Below are positions 42,269-52,380 of a stretch of DNA of 64,000 nt, one piece after another (within the stretch, counting starts at the first letter, position 1; every line of letters begins with the position of its first letter). The stretch lies in the NCBI RefSeq assembly GCF_020509005.1, contig NC_063023.1, forward strand, positions 1,488,001 to 1,552,000. The letters are read 5' to 3'. A program made the translations under genes and the position numbers. This DNA comes from Fulvia fulva. Taxonomy: Eukaryota > Ascomycota > Dothideomycetes > Mycosphaerellales > Mycosphaerellaceae. A model generated the notes under the pieces. That model saw only the letters and a list, made by a program, of their open reading frames with translations, had not been told where the DNA came from and did not search any database.

Positions 42269-44343
42269 CGTTTAAGGACTGCTACGTTCTTAGAGGAGCT
42301 TGAACGCCTTCAGAAAACACGTATATCGACAGCGAAGATTATGGCCTATTTCAGGGGGCGTGTGTTGCTAAAGCCTCACGACATTCATAATATTGCTTAG
42401 GCTCGTAATATCAACGCTCGGCGTGAGCATAATTAAGCAGAGAGGATGGTTAATCTACTCAACAGTAAGTCTATATATTATAACATCTACACGGACTCCG
42501 AGACAGGCTCAATTCGAAGTATAACAGCCCTTCATCCGAAGAGCCTTAAAGCCTTTAAGAATACGCCGTATACGATCTGTATTGACTTAACCTATAGTAT
42601 AAACCTATACAATATAGAGCTTATTAACATTATATCTGCTAGTCCTATAAACAATACAATCGAGCTAGGCGTTAGCTTGATTCGACCTAAGCCTAACAAG
42701 TTATACTTTGTCGAATTGCTACGCTCTCTTCGTAAGGGCCTTAAATAGACTAGTTATCTAATGCCTACGGTCTTCGGTACTAACCGTAAAGAGGTACTTA
42801 TATTTGCCGTCGACGAGGTCTTTCTAGAAAGCACGAATATTATATACGATTAGCATCTATAGTAAGACATCCTTATACGCATACGGAAGGAGAGAGGTGA
42901 ATTCGGACAGGTTAGGCAAGACGGCTATTAGACGGACAGTCTATCTACTGCTTAATTCTTAAAGCTATTCACTTATACCGTACGGAGTTAGTCTAAAGAC
43001 GAGTTTAATAGCAACGTTACGAAGCTCAATATAGTATATCTAATATTTAAGTAGTACTTACACGTTAACTAGTAGCGCTTTAAGACACGTATTGTCTATT
43101 ACTAGACAAACGAGATTAAGCACTTCGGCGAGAAGATAATATTACGAGTTGAAGTATATTACGGCCGTATTAAGGAGTGGCTTAACTATAGTAGCCGCTA
43201 CGATATCTTTATACTCTTCGAGTCGTTACTAAATTAGTAGAACTAAGGCTAGGACCGTCGACGTAGTGAACTCGCTAATAACCGTAAGCGTTATTATAAG
43301 GTGTTAACCGGTCACTTCTAGTAGAGCGTAACTCGCTATATTAGTAACTACGTACTACTCGAAGTGCTTAAGCTTTATAAGCGCGTAGAAGCATTGCTCT
43401 ATAATAACTATAGGGTTGACGATGCTAGTAATAAGATTAAGTACTCTACGTATAGCTACGGCTATAAGTAGTGTTAGTGTAACGACTATACTACTAAGAC
43501 TCTAGGCTAGCTATATGTTTATAATATTATAAAGCTTCTTAAGGTAAATAGACGACGATCTACGAAGCTACTACTATAGCGCTTCGACCTCTATTAGTTT
43601 GTTAAGTTCGACAAGATAAGGCTACTTAAGAAGGTATAGCTACTACCTCAAATACGAGAGCCTAACATCTACTTTAGTAACCGTAAGCCTATAATAGGTA
43701 GTATAACGTTATATTCGACGAAGCGAGCACTTACTACTCGTAAATTAGACGACTTGAATAAGGCTACTATTAAGAGAGCGAAGCCGGCTATAGTAACGAC
43801 TACTACCTTCGTTCTTAAGCCTAGAGTATCACTTACTTAATTAAAGAAGACAGTACCTAATTATAGCTATAAGAGTAGCTAATGCCGTACTTAGTAATAC
43901 CCTTGCTAACGAGACAATCGAGTATATAGTCCTGCCTATTACGCTACTAGATACGAGTACTATAACCTTCGGTAGGAGTCCTTATAACTAGCTCCGCCGA
44001 AGTAGCTAAGTAAGGTCGATATACTACGCTAACGACTCGCTAAGATAGAGGCTCGTAAGTAGTAGCGATAACATACTAAGGAGGAGCGAGCAAGATTATA
44101 GGCTAACTACTATCGATAGTAAGTAATATTAGCTAAGTAATACCGTCGATAGGTTACGCTATAATAATACTAATTACAGTAGTTATAGTAGTAACGGATA
44201 GTATATCTATCGACTTAGCCGGTAAGGCCTCTATACTATAGTATCGTCTAGTAATAGTACTTCTAATAGTCGTAGTAATAGCTAGGTAAGTATTAACATT
44301 AGTAATAGTAATAATAGGTCTATTATATCTAGTAGTAGTAACG
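42269..44343 (+). pseudogene. RIP-degraded MULE transposase remnant
   Basis: Recognisable transposase pieces occur in 42446-42748 (KSLKAFKNTPYTICIDLTY..., ending LVELLRSLRKGLK-like). Further right all frames are dense with TAG/TAA, and the dinucleotide pattern is TpA-rich. No gene can be read after about 42.75 kb. The catalytic DDE residues cannot be placed beyond the first Asp (ICID). Confidence 0.8.
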
Positions 44344-44543
44344 ACAGCTTGATTAGTATAAACTAGTATATATAGCGCGTAGATATAGGGCTGTAGGGCA
44401 GAAGCTAATAGGCCCTAAGTAGATAGTAGTAACAATACCTTTTCTTAGCCTTATCCTAATATACTCCTTATAGCAAAGTAATAATGATGCCAAGCATACG
44501 ATATAGGCGCAAATACGCTGTGCTACGTATATTATGTATCGTC

Positions 44544-44594
44544 GGTTATTGCTGCGGGGAAGGCGGCGATCTGGGGGGAACGGAAGTATCGAGG
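44544..44594 (-). repeat. Right terminal inverted repeat of MULE
   Basis: Reverse complement of the left repeat; ends ...GGAAGTATCGAGG, immediately followed by the duplicated ACCCGGTGA. Confidence 0.9.
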
Positions 44595-44603
44595 ACCCGG
44601 TGA
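44595..44603. repeat. Target-site duplication, right copy (9 bp)
   Basis: ACCCGGTGA, identical to 41389-41397. Confidence 0.9.
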
Positions 44604-45185
44604 AGACATGGTCGTCGTTCATGCTATCATGCCCCGCGGCGGCATACAACGTTGCTCCACAGGTAGCGGTATGCACAATACGGTCAATACCATTGTGGCC
44701 TTGTCAATGGCCCCTCACCTGCCAGGTACGGAGAAGTGATGGAACGTTGCAGAGAGGATGCGAGGAACATGGCAACATGGCACGCATGGCTCGAAGGAAG
44801 CCACGGAAGCGGAGGTGACTTTTGGCGGAGGCTGGGATCATCCTGGTAGTCTATGGTCACGTGTCACGCTGTTCGTGGTGATCGCGTTGTGCAGTTGCAG
44901 TATTACAATTTACAGCGTGACACGGAACCACCGTCGGCGACCTTGTCACGGCATCGAGCTACTCCTGCTCAAACGTTGCCTACTTGCAAGCCATCACTAC
45001 CCATCCTACTTCTAAAGCCCGTCCTCGATCGAGCCTTGGTGTTCGCAGTCCACCGCACCATACACACTGCATCGCTCCGAAGAAGCGCAGTACGACGACC
45101 TGTACACATGCCGTGTGATAGTCCTCACAAGAGCTCGATAACCGCAGCCCTCGCCAAAGCTGTGTCCCGACGACAGGCCTTCCCA
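44604..45185. other. Former promoter-side flank of GH92, nothing recognised
   Basis: About 580 bp to the right of the MULE that before insertion lay next to the GH92 promoter, up to the 3' end of the aldo-keto reductase remnant. No gene seen. Confidence 0.4.
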
Positions 45186-46158
45186 TTACACGTAGAACTG
45201 CACACCGAAGACCGGACTGATGTCCTGCAACCTCCCCTCCTCCGGCTTCTCCATCCCATTCAGCCAACCTCTTCACATCCAAATTCGACCTCATCCTCTC
45301 CGGCGTAGCACTCTTACCCACCGGTATCGTCCCTCTCTGCACAGCCCAGCTCTGTAACATCTGCCCAATCCCCATCCCGGCCCTCTCCGCCAACTTCTGT
45401 ATCTCAGCATCGTCGATAACTCGCACACCAGTGATCGAACCGCCACCAAAAGGACCAAATGCTGTAGTCACGATCCCGTGCTTCTTGTGGAACTCTAGGA
45501 GCTCGTTCTGAGGTAGCCAGGCATGCATTTCAACTTGATTGCAGCTGATCGGGATCTCTTTCGAGTAGGGCAGCAGTTCCTGCACATCCTGCAATCCCAA
45601 GTTTGACACTCCGATGGCGCGGGCTTTGCCTTTCTTCACGAGCTCCTGCATGGCGAGCCAGGTAGGAACGAAACTTCCCTCCTGCCCATTCTTCTTCGCA
45701 ACATGCTTCGGCGTATGCTCCTAATCCGGTACGGGTAGACCTTTCTCATCTAGCAATACCCCCATACCGCCCTGATCATACATACTCGGCTCTGCCTTCT
45801 CCAACGCTTCCCTTCCCTTGTTCTTGAAGACCACAGTATGATGTGCTAGGAACAGATCTACATATTCCATCCCACTATCTTGCAACACCTTATCCAGTGC
45901 GAGCTCAACATTCTCCGGTGCCAGAAATTGCAGCCACACCTTGGACGTTACGTGGATTTCTTCTCGTGGGATTCCAGGAGCTCTAATAGCGTTGCCGACA
46001 GGTTTACTGGAGTTATAACCCCAAGCGGAGTCAAGGTGTCGATAACCCGACTGGAGAGCTGTGAGGATGCATTCTTCAGCACTCTGCTTCTCGTCAGAGA
46101 ACCAGGTGCCAAACCCGACTGACGGTATGTCGACTTTCTGGCCATTGGCTACTGGCAT
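45186..46158 (-). pseudogene. Aldo-keto reductase gene with a nonsense codon and a frameshift
   Basis: NADPH-dependent aldo-keto reductase frame from the ATG at 46158: VDIPSVGFGTWFSDE, GYRHLDSAWGYNSSKPVG (catalytic Asp and Tyr), VTSKVW (Lys) and FLAHHTVVF (His region). A TAG at 45721-45723 follows VPD, where the family normally has Trp in a DWEHTP-like block. The same frame continues with EHTPKHVAKK, AIGVSNLGLQDVQELLPYSK and GKSATPERMRSNLDVKRL. At about 45250-45258 a 2 bp loss (GATATGG-like to GATGG) moves the natural ending LQDISPVFGVQFYV into another frame, stopping at 45186. Everything else is well kept, so loss looks recent. No intron removes the stop. Confidence 0.75.
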
Positions 46159-46770
46159 TGGGAAAGATTTGGGTAAGGATATGGTTGCTGTATGGTGTTG
46201 ATCTTTGGGAACCGATCGTATTCTATGCTACTGCGGAACGCTCTTATACATTGGTCCTGGAGGCGACCTTTGAGATAGAATGCGGCAAAGGCGCACACTA
46301 CCTTCCATCGAGCGGCCTGCCCTTCATGGGCATGCTGCGCGCCAAGCCCTGTTTGAGTTCGATCCTTCGGCCCCAGAGAGGCAAACCTTGGGAAAGCGTA
46401 TCGATCGGCCGGTGAGACGTAAACAGCAACGCGAGACAACCAGGCGAGCCAGGCGACACGTGAAGCTGTAGCCAGACTGAGAGAATCCATGTTTATCAAA
46501 GGGACTCGCGGATCAAAAAAAAAGCGATAGACATGTTGTGGGCGCATGGAAAGCTTCGTCACATAATGCTTGAGCAGTGGCTAGGTTAGAACGGCCAACG
46601 TATGGCACGACGTCTGCTCTCACTTGCCGACGATGAGGACCCTTGTCGTGACTACAGCACAACTCGACACGACAACACAGACACTCCCAAGAGACTTGCA
46701 CAACCAGACGTCTGATCCCGACTTACTCCCTTCATCCCATCTGTCCCTTCCTTCCACCCGCTGTACCCAC
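46159..46770. other. Intergenic, nothing recognised
   Basis: 612 bp between the aldo-keto reductase start and the Cys-rich gene stop. A poly-A run lies at 46515-46523. A minus-strand ORF overlapping here (46149-46562) has no motif. Confidence 0.45.
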
Positions 46771-47138
46771 TCAATAGTCACAACACCTGTAGTTCGTTCC
46801 ACCAGGACAGAACCCTACCACCCCAGTCAGCGTCTCCCTCGCTAACCTCGCTCCCTCAACTTACCAGTCAAGAAGGTCCCACCCGCACACCCTCTGCTAG
46901 TCCAAGTACAATAGCTTGAAGAATCCTCACAAGGCTCCACATGGCAGCACCTGATATTGGCGGGATCGTTGGGACATGCTCCCACGATGGAGACACCACC
47001 CGCGGCGGCACAGTTGGCAGTTGAGATGCAGATGCCTTCGACTTGGTGGAGAGATGTGCCGGTGCAGCGGCCGTTGACGGCTGCTAGGGTGAAGGTGCTG
47101 AATGGGAGGATGGAGAGGAGGAGGGTGGTGTAGAGCAT
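46771..47138 (-). CDS. Small secreted Cys-rich protein (effector-like)
   Basis: Two exons (47138-46865, 46814-46771; 50 bp intron) encode 105 residues. Signal peptide MLYTTLLLSILPFSTFTLA is followed by two related Cys modules. The first runs from RCTGTS through ICISTANCAAAGG and NIRCC; the second from CEDSSSYCTWTSRGCAGGTF to YRCCDY. The GxCPNDPxNIRCC pattern resembles the small Cys-rich domain found at the N-terminus of some fungal cell-wall and peptidoglycan lytic enzymes, here standing alone. The second exon holds only 15 codons but completes the paired CC motif, which supports the splice. Secreted and disulfide-rich; function unknown. Confidence 0.8.
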
Positions 47139-47886
47139 GGTGATGTTCTCAGGTGGAGGATTTTGGCCAGGGTTTGTGGAGCGAAAAGGTCTGAGAATCT
47201 GATAACAAGCTGACTAGTAGGAACCGAAGTTTCGAGCGCATCACTGGAGGAGTCGGCATCTTTATGCTCACTCCTGGACGAGGTCGAGACTCAGATGGTG
47301 TGCAGTCAATGCAGGCGCTCTTGGCCTATAGCTCAGCTGGCCAGATTCAGGCACATACCCGCCTCCTGCGGCCATTGGGGCATGAAGCCGGGCGGCATTG
47401 CACACTAGCACTATAGCCATCATGCAGATACACGCTGGTAGTACGGAGCGAGGTCCAGTCAGTGTAACTATACGAGCAACGAGTATGTGCCAAGCAGCGC
47501 CACCAATGTGGAGGGTAACACAACATACTGGAGGCTGCAGCTTCTCCTCATCAGCCCCCAGCTTTGCTCCGCGAATGTTACGGCAGGATGCCACTCAAGC
47601 AAAGGGTCAGATGATCGTGATGTTCTGAGCCGAAGGCCTAGCTAGGATATCCGTAGTACTGCCAGTCCACGCCTTCGGTCTAGGTCCATGGGCTGTGCCG
47701 CTATTCATCTATATTGACAAGGGATGGCGAGGCAAGGACAGAGTCTCGTGGACTAGAACCATGGGTGATCGCGCTCGTCACACTCAGAGGCATTGGACTG
47801 CTTCTTGTGGTTGACATAGTGCCTGGTCATTGTCGTTTGCTGCCAAGTTTTGGTAAGATGTTGGTCGTACAGCTCATGCTTAGCTT
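47139..47886. other. Intergenic, nothing recognised
   Basis: 748 bp between the Cys-rich gene start and the regulator's stop. ORFs lack motifs; presumably the Cys-rich gene's promoter lies here. Confidence 0.45.
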
Positions 47887-49751
47887 TCATCTAGAAGAAG
47901 CTGTTGCGAGATCAAGTCCAAAATCTCGGCAAAAAGCTTGCTGGTGCGCCGTGTTGCTATTGTCAGGCGCCGCCATATCATCTCGCCTGACTTGTCCAAC
48001 ACTAGCCAACGCATTCATCCTCGCTGCTGCAAGTTTTGTGGTGTCGAATGAAAGACTGTGCATATCCAGCAAGCGCCGATATCTCGTGATCTCATTCGTC
48101 CAGTACTCGACTTCCTCTTCTGTCACGGAGGAAAGTAGCATTGCGAACATGAAAGATCCGGCCATAGAGAAGTTACTGCGACAGATCGGAGACCACCAAA
48201 ATGCCCTTAGACGAGTGACTTGAAGGTTTTCCAGAAGGGTCGAGATAGCGTTTACAGTGATTTTAGCCTGAGATCGGACCCGAAGGTAGAGAGGCTCGGT
48301 GGATGGTAGGATGCGAAGGAGCGCCTTGTGGACAGCGATTTGGACCGTGTAAAACGCGAGAAACACCGTACCTACGTGTGTTAGTGGTTACGCGAGACGC
48401 TACATGTTGGTACTTTCAACATACCTGTCGGATCCAGGAATATGTCGTTGACACGAAGTAGCTCTGACAAATACCGTGTCTGAAAGTTTGCGAGCTGCAT
48501 ATCGAAATAAGCACCAAGTCTTTCTATCTCTTCAGTAGTCGAAGCACCAAGAGTTTCTGCTGGTTTCGTCGTGTAGAACGTCGAAAGGACCGCGGACAAG
48601 ATCTGGGAAAGCGCCGCGAATGCCACGAACATACGAGAGCATGTATGCGGGAGCACTGTACCCGTGATCATAGTCGCAGGCAGGTCTTCTGCGACCGGCA
48701 GGGGCACCGTTGAGCCATCTTCGTGAATGTAACACGGGCGTCCGAGTCCGAGAGCGGCCCATTTGTCTGTAATATACACAGACCACCAAAGACGTTTTCT
48801 TCGACCGCGATCCACAGGTGACATATCCCAGTTCGAGGGATCGACATTCAACCCAAGATCATGGCTCATACCGACCAGTGTTCCAATTTCGGGATAGATC
48901 CCGGGTAATGGTGGCGTGCGATGCGTTTCAGGGTGGCGTTGAATAAACAGTAAAGCCGTCTCGATGATCTCCAGGCGCGGAGCACGACTATCAGTCGAGA
49001 GTGCTCGGGAGACGTAGTCCTGTAAGGGAGCCAGCGCAATATCCTTTGCCGCAGGACAAAACGGTATAGCCAGTCCATACATTGCCGCCAGCAGCGGTAG
49101 ATCGATCTCATTGCCTTTCGTGAAACGACTGGGGTCCAACAACGGGTAGCTCGTATGTATGACCTCAAAGTACGTCGTCAGCAGCTCGTGATGAAGCGGA
49201 TATGCTGGGTCAAGCAGACTGCTTGGAGGATAGTGTGCTAGTCGAGCATTCAAGTAGTCTTCGGGCACCAGAACGAACATTGCCGGCGGCGCTCCAGCCA
49301 CGCGGACGCGAAGACATGCAAAGCCATCGGTCTTGTGGAGGTCAGACTGGTTGAATGTCGAGTGTCTAAGCACGAAAGGGTCAAGGTCGCCGGACGGGCC
49401 GCAAAACTGGCTGATCCATTCTGTGCGGGTATGTCTCGACGCCTCGGCTGTCGTCTGCAGGTCTCCAGGCGGGAAAGATGTTGACGGTGCTGCATCAGGT
49501 GTCGCAGTAGCCGAAGAGCTCACAACTGAAATGGTACTCCCGGGCAGACCTGTTGCCGCGGGATGGACCCTCCTTCTCCTCGGGGTAGGTCCTTGATCAT
49601 ACGAACACACCTGTCCAGATGTCCGGCATAGATAGCACGCCTCATCGCCAGGATCTCGAATGCAGCACACCTTCCTTCGTCTGCAAGCATCGCATGGTCG
49701 TTCCTTTCGACTTTTGTACTTCCGGCCGTAGCTGGACGAGCTGGCTTCCAT
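47887..49751 (-). CDS. Zn(II)2Cys6 transcription factor with fungal-specific TF domain
   Basis: Two exons (49751-48425, 48371-47887; 53 bp intron) encode 603 residues. The binuclear zinc cluster near residue 19 follows C-X2-C-X6-C-X8-C-X2-C-X6-C (CDACRRRKVCC ... CYLCRTSGQVC) with a basic linker PTPRRRR. The middle-homology region contains YFEVIHTSYPLLDPSRF, LGLNVDPSNWDMSP and RKRLWWSVYITDKW. The intron junction lies between FLDPTG and TVFLAFYTVQIAVHKAL. The zinc cluster and middle region recall DAL81/TamA-like regulators, which is a loose resemblance. It is not adjacent to the UstYa group, so no target is proposed. Confidence 0.88.
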
Positions 49752-50093
49752 CAGCTCACTCCAGGATCATGCACCGCCTTCGGTGTCATCAAGCTACCCC
49801 ATGGGCAACGTCGTGGAGAGAGTTGGCCGTTCATGGTTGTGTAGGAGCTGCAGTGGTGAGTTGGAGCTCTTATCTTCACCTTCCTTGTTCGAGCTGATAG
49901 GCACAGATCGGCGAAGCAGACCAATTGCCGAACACTACCGATCTCAAAAATCAGACCCACGGGACGGGGCTGAGGCAAGACACTTCATTGTAGCGCAGCT
50001 ATAGAAAGAAGACAGATCTAATCAACTCCCAGGAGCGGCTCAACCGCATGGTACCACACTGTACAGTCCGCCTCGCTGACGCCTCCAATCATA
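49752..50093. other. Intergenic upstream of the regulator
   Basis: 342 bp between the regulator's ATG and the stop of the small DLPxELR-like gene; nothing specific seen. Confidence 0.45.
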
Positions 50094-50519
50094 TCACAGT
50101 ACTTCAGACGCCGAAGTTCGCGCACCAACCACGTTCTGCATGGTTTGCGGGAACACGAAGAGGTGTTTCCCAGGTACGCCAGCCTTGACCTCCTCCCACG
50201 TGTATGGACCACCCGTTATAAGGCAGCCACCAGGTAGCTCCTCCTTTCGTGCCTTCAGAGAATCCCTCCATGCCTCCATGGCTTCACTACGGATCTGAGG
50301 ACAGGTTCTGAGTACGGCTTGTTCTCTGAGTGTCGGGACCTCATCCAATCGACTAATGTTCCAGCCATTTGCGATGATGTATTCGAAAATCTGAAGCCGG
50401 AGTTCTGTTACTAGCCGCCTCAGTGGGAAAGGGAAGGCTGGTGGATATGTTGCCTTGTCGGCCGTCTTGCGAAGTCGCAGGCCTTCACGGATGCACTTTT
50501 GCTTGTACTTGCTGGTCAT
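50094..50519 (-). CDS. Small DLPxELR-like protein
   Basis: Single exon, 141 residues. A basic N-terminus (MTSKYKQKCIREGLRLRK) leads to FPFPLRRLVTELRLQIFEYI, a diverged form of the family motif. It is followed by VLRTCPQIRSEAMEAW, the 'C..I..E....' helix common in this group, then a Gly-rich end. Shorter than the other members in this window; a truncated or minimal member. Function unknown. Confidence 0.55.
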   Translation of the reverse strand: MTSKYKQKCIREGLRLRKTADKATYPPAFPFPLRRLVTELRLQIFEYIIANGWNISRLDEVPTLREQAVLRTCPQIRSEAMEAWRDSLKARKEELPGGCLITGGPYTWEEVKAGVPGKHLFVFPQTMQNVVGARTSASEVL

Positions 50520-50683
50520 GGTTGTGTGAGCAGCAAGATGTCGACGAAGATACAGAGTGGGCTGGCTTTCATATTCGCCTGGAATAGAACGCGCTTGCGG
50601 CCTGACACTTCTCGTTCAGTCTCATTGTTTGCTACGGAAATGAACGAGGGAGATGGCACACACTCGATGCAAGTCGTAGATTT

Positions 50684-51940
50684 TCAAGGAGCTATAGGTC
50701 TCGGTAGCATTTTCTCCAGCCACTCTATCAAGCGTCCACGCTGCCAGGAGTCCAGGTGATCCAAGGTTATTCCCATGGCAGACTCCCACGAGTCGACCTC
50801 GTGCACCTTGCGACGGATCATCCTGCTGTCGAGGGCATGCTTCTGGTCTGACGCGCCGCCCTCAGCACCGATAGTAAGCGCACCATCCGTGATGGCACCG
50901 TATCGAACGGAAAGTTCGAGATCAGCATCAAGGAGCACCTGAGATTTGGTCGACAGACTGTACTGTGGCGTCTGTAGGTATGTCCAGTCGAGAGACTTCA
51001 GTTCCTCGTAGCCTTTGCGGATATCTTCCTGCTCTAACCACCCTTCATCGACCTCTATCGTCGGCTGACTTTGAGCCTCGTAGTGCTTCGAAAAGTGCTT
51101 CTGCACGGCTGCGATAAAGTCGTCGTTGCTCAGCAAGATGTTCCCAACCGGTGAGCTAACACTCTCGACACCACGAGCAGTCATGAACGGCTTCGCGGGC
51201 GAATGTAAGTAGTCTGGTATGACAGGAAGATTCGGGCTTGACAGTAAGCACGTTCCGTGATGCAGTGCCCGGTTTCTGGTGAGCTTGTACGCAGAGCCAG
51301 AGACCTTCAATGGCTTCGGTGTATCAAAGTCAATGGCCTCGAAAGGTGTGCTGTGCGTGTCGTCTGGGTCAGCCCTCGCAGCACGATGGCCTTGATCAAG
51401 TACAATGTCATGCCGAGCATTGACTCTTGATCGCTCGACACCACAGCTCCTCAATGCCCGCACTACCATTTCGGCATGCTTGTCGCGGGTGAACTGGGTC
51501 GAAGGACATATCACCGTCCAGTTCACATTTCCCTCATCATGGAAGACTGTGCCGCCACCACTCCTCCTCCGTACAAGATCAACACCTCCCAGACCGGGAG
51601 GCTCCGTTTCGGGTCGTCCACGGGAAGCATCCAGCAATGCAAGATTGACCTCCAGCCATGGATTCTGGTTCCTGCCGATGATGATGCTAGGACGGTTGAC
51701 GTACAGAAATAGTACAGCCGAATCAGGTGCAGCTTTCTGTAGCAGATAATGCTCGATGGACAGATTCAGGTATGGATCACGCGACCGAGAGATGTAGGAT
51801 TGCACTGGCTTTTGCAGGCCTTCCAGTGCTGAGGACGAGAGGCACCTCCGCGTTGCTGTTGGCAGTCGAGTCACCCCTCTGGCGTAGGCGCTCTTGAACA
51901 GATGGTGCCTTAAAATCATGGAACCATACTGTAGAAACAA
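50684..51940 (-). CDS. AIM22: Lipoate-protein ligase / lipoyltransferase (AIM22/Lip3-like), mitochondrial
   Basis: Intron-free, 418 residues (or 411 from the second Met, MILRHHLFKS). The Arg/Ser-rich start without acidic residues (RLPTATRRCLSSSA) fits a mitochondrial presequence. The ligase core has DPYLNLSIEHYLL, FLYVNRPSIIIGRNQNPW, and the conserved RRRSGGGTVFHDEGNVNWT motif; KVSGSAYKLTRNRALHHGT binds the lipoyl-AMP substrate. The enzyme attaches lipoate to the E2 subunits of pyruvate and 2-oxoglutarate dehydrogenase and to GcvH. Complete and intact. Confidence 0.92.
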   Translation of the reverse strand: MFLQYGSMILRHHLFKSAYARGVTRLPTATRRCLSSSALEGLQKPVQSYISRSRDPYLNLSIEHYLLQKAAPDSAVLFLYVNRPSIIIGRNQNPWLEVNLALLDASRGRPETEPPGLGGVDLVRRRSGGGTVFHDEGNVNWTVICPSTQFTRDKHAEMVVRALRSCGVERSRVNARHDIVLDQGHRAARADPDDTHSTPFEAIDFDTPKPLKVSGSAYKLTRNRALHHGTCLLSSPNLPVIPDYLHSPAKPFMTARGVESVSSPVGNILLSNDDFIAAVQKHFSKHYEAQSQPTIEVDEGWLEQEDIRKGYEELKSLDWTYLQTPQYSLSTKSQVLLDADLELSVRYGAITDGALTIGAEGGASDQKHALDSRMIRRKVHEVDSWESAMGITLDHLDSWQRGRLIEWLEKMLPRPIAP

Positions 51941-52380
51941 TGATTGGTGATGTACAGGCTGATCTTCCAGGGGTGCGGCTGACTTTGCTCGGGCTTCGGC
52001 GGTTCAGCCCGCCAATCCGGTTGGTGGGTGATGGGCAACGGTGACAACGCGCGCTGGAGCCTGGCACGAATGAAGTGGACCTGATGCGTCTGTCATAGTG
52101 CGTGACGATATCATATTACGGTTCCGTTGTCTTTGTTGAAGATAGCATGTTATGAGGGACAATAGTCTGCCCCTCAAGTGTGTTGATAAGCATCGGGAAG
52201 TGTAGAGCTCGGGTGCGACGTACCTGCGTCTGGTTCCTGCAGCCAGCATACGCCGCCTTCCCTTTTGGGTTGTTTCATTGACGAACTCTCACTTCAAGCC
52301 TCACTTCCACCACCCACAACTTCACCCCGCCGAGCACCTCCCCTTCTTCCACCCGCCGACAGCGCGACGATAATGCAACA
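51941..52380. promoter_or_regulatory. Divergent promoter region (lipoate ligase / SOG2-like)
   Basis: 440 bp between the starts of two divergent housekeeping genes; no specific site identified. Confidence 0.45.

Larger units (their letters stand above)
41398..44594 (+). mobile_element. Mutator-like (MULE) DNA transposon, RIP-degraded
   Basis: A 3.2 kb element with terminal inverted repeats of about 51 bp (two mismatches) and a perfect 9 bp target duplication. Its 5' third encodes an intact FAR1-like Cys-rich ORF (41639-42268). The central part retains a decayed transposase (LHPKSLKAFKNTPYTICIDLTY, ASPINNTIELGVSLI). From about 42.75 kb on, the sequence is dominated by TpA with very few CpA or TpG, the expected outcome of RIP. 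The insertion has clean ends, so it moved as a unit before decay. Confidence 0.92.
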
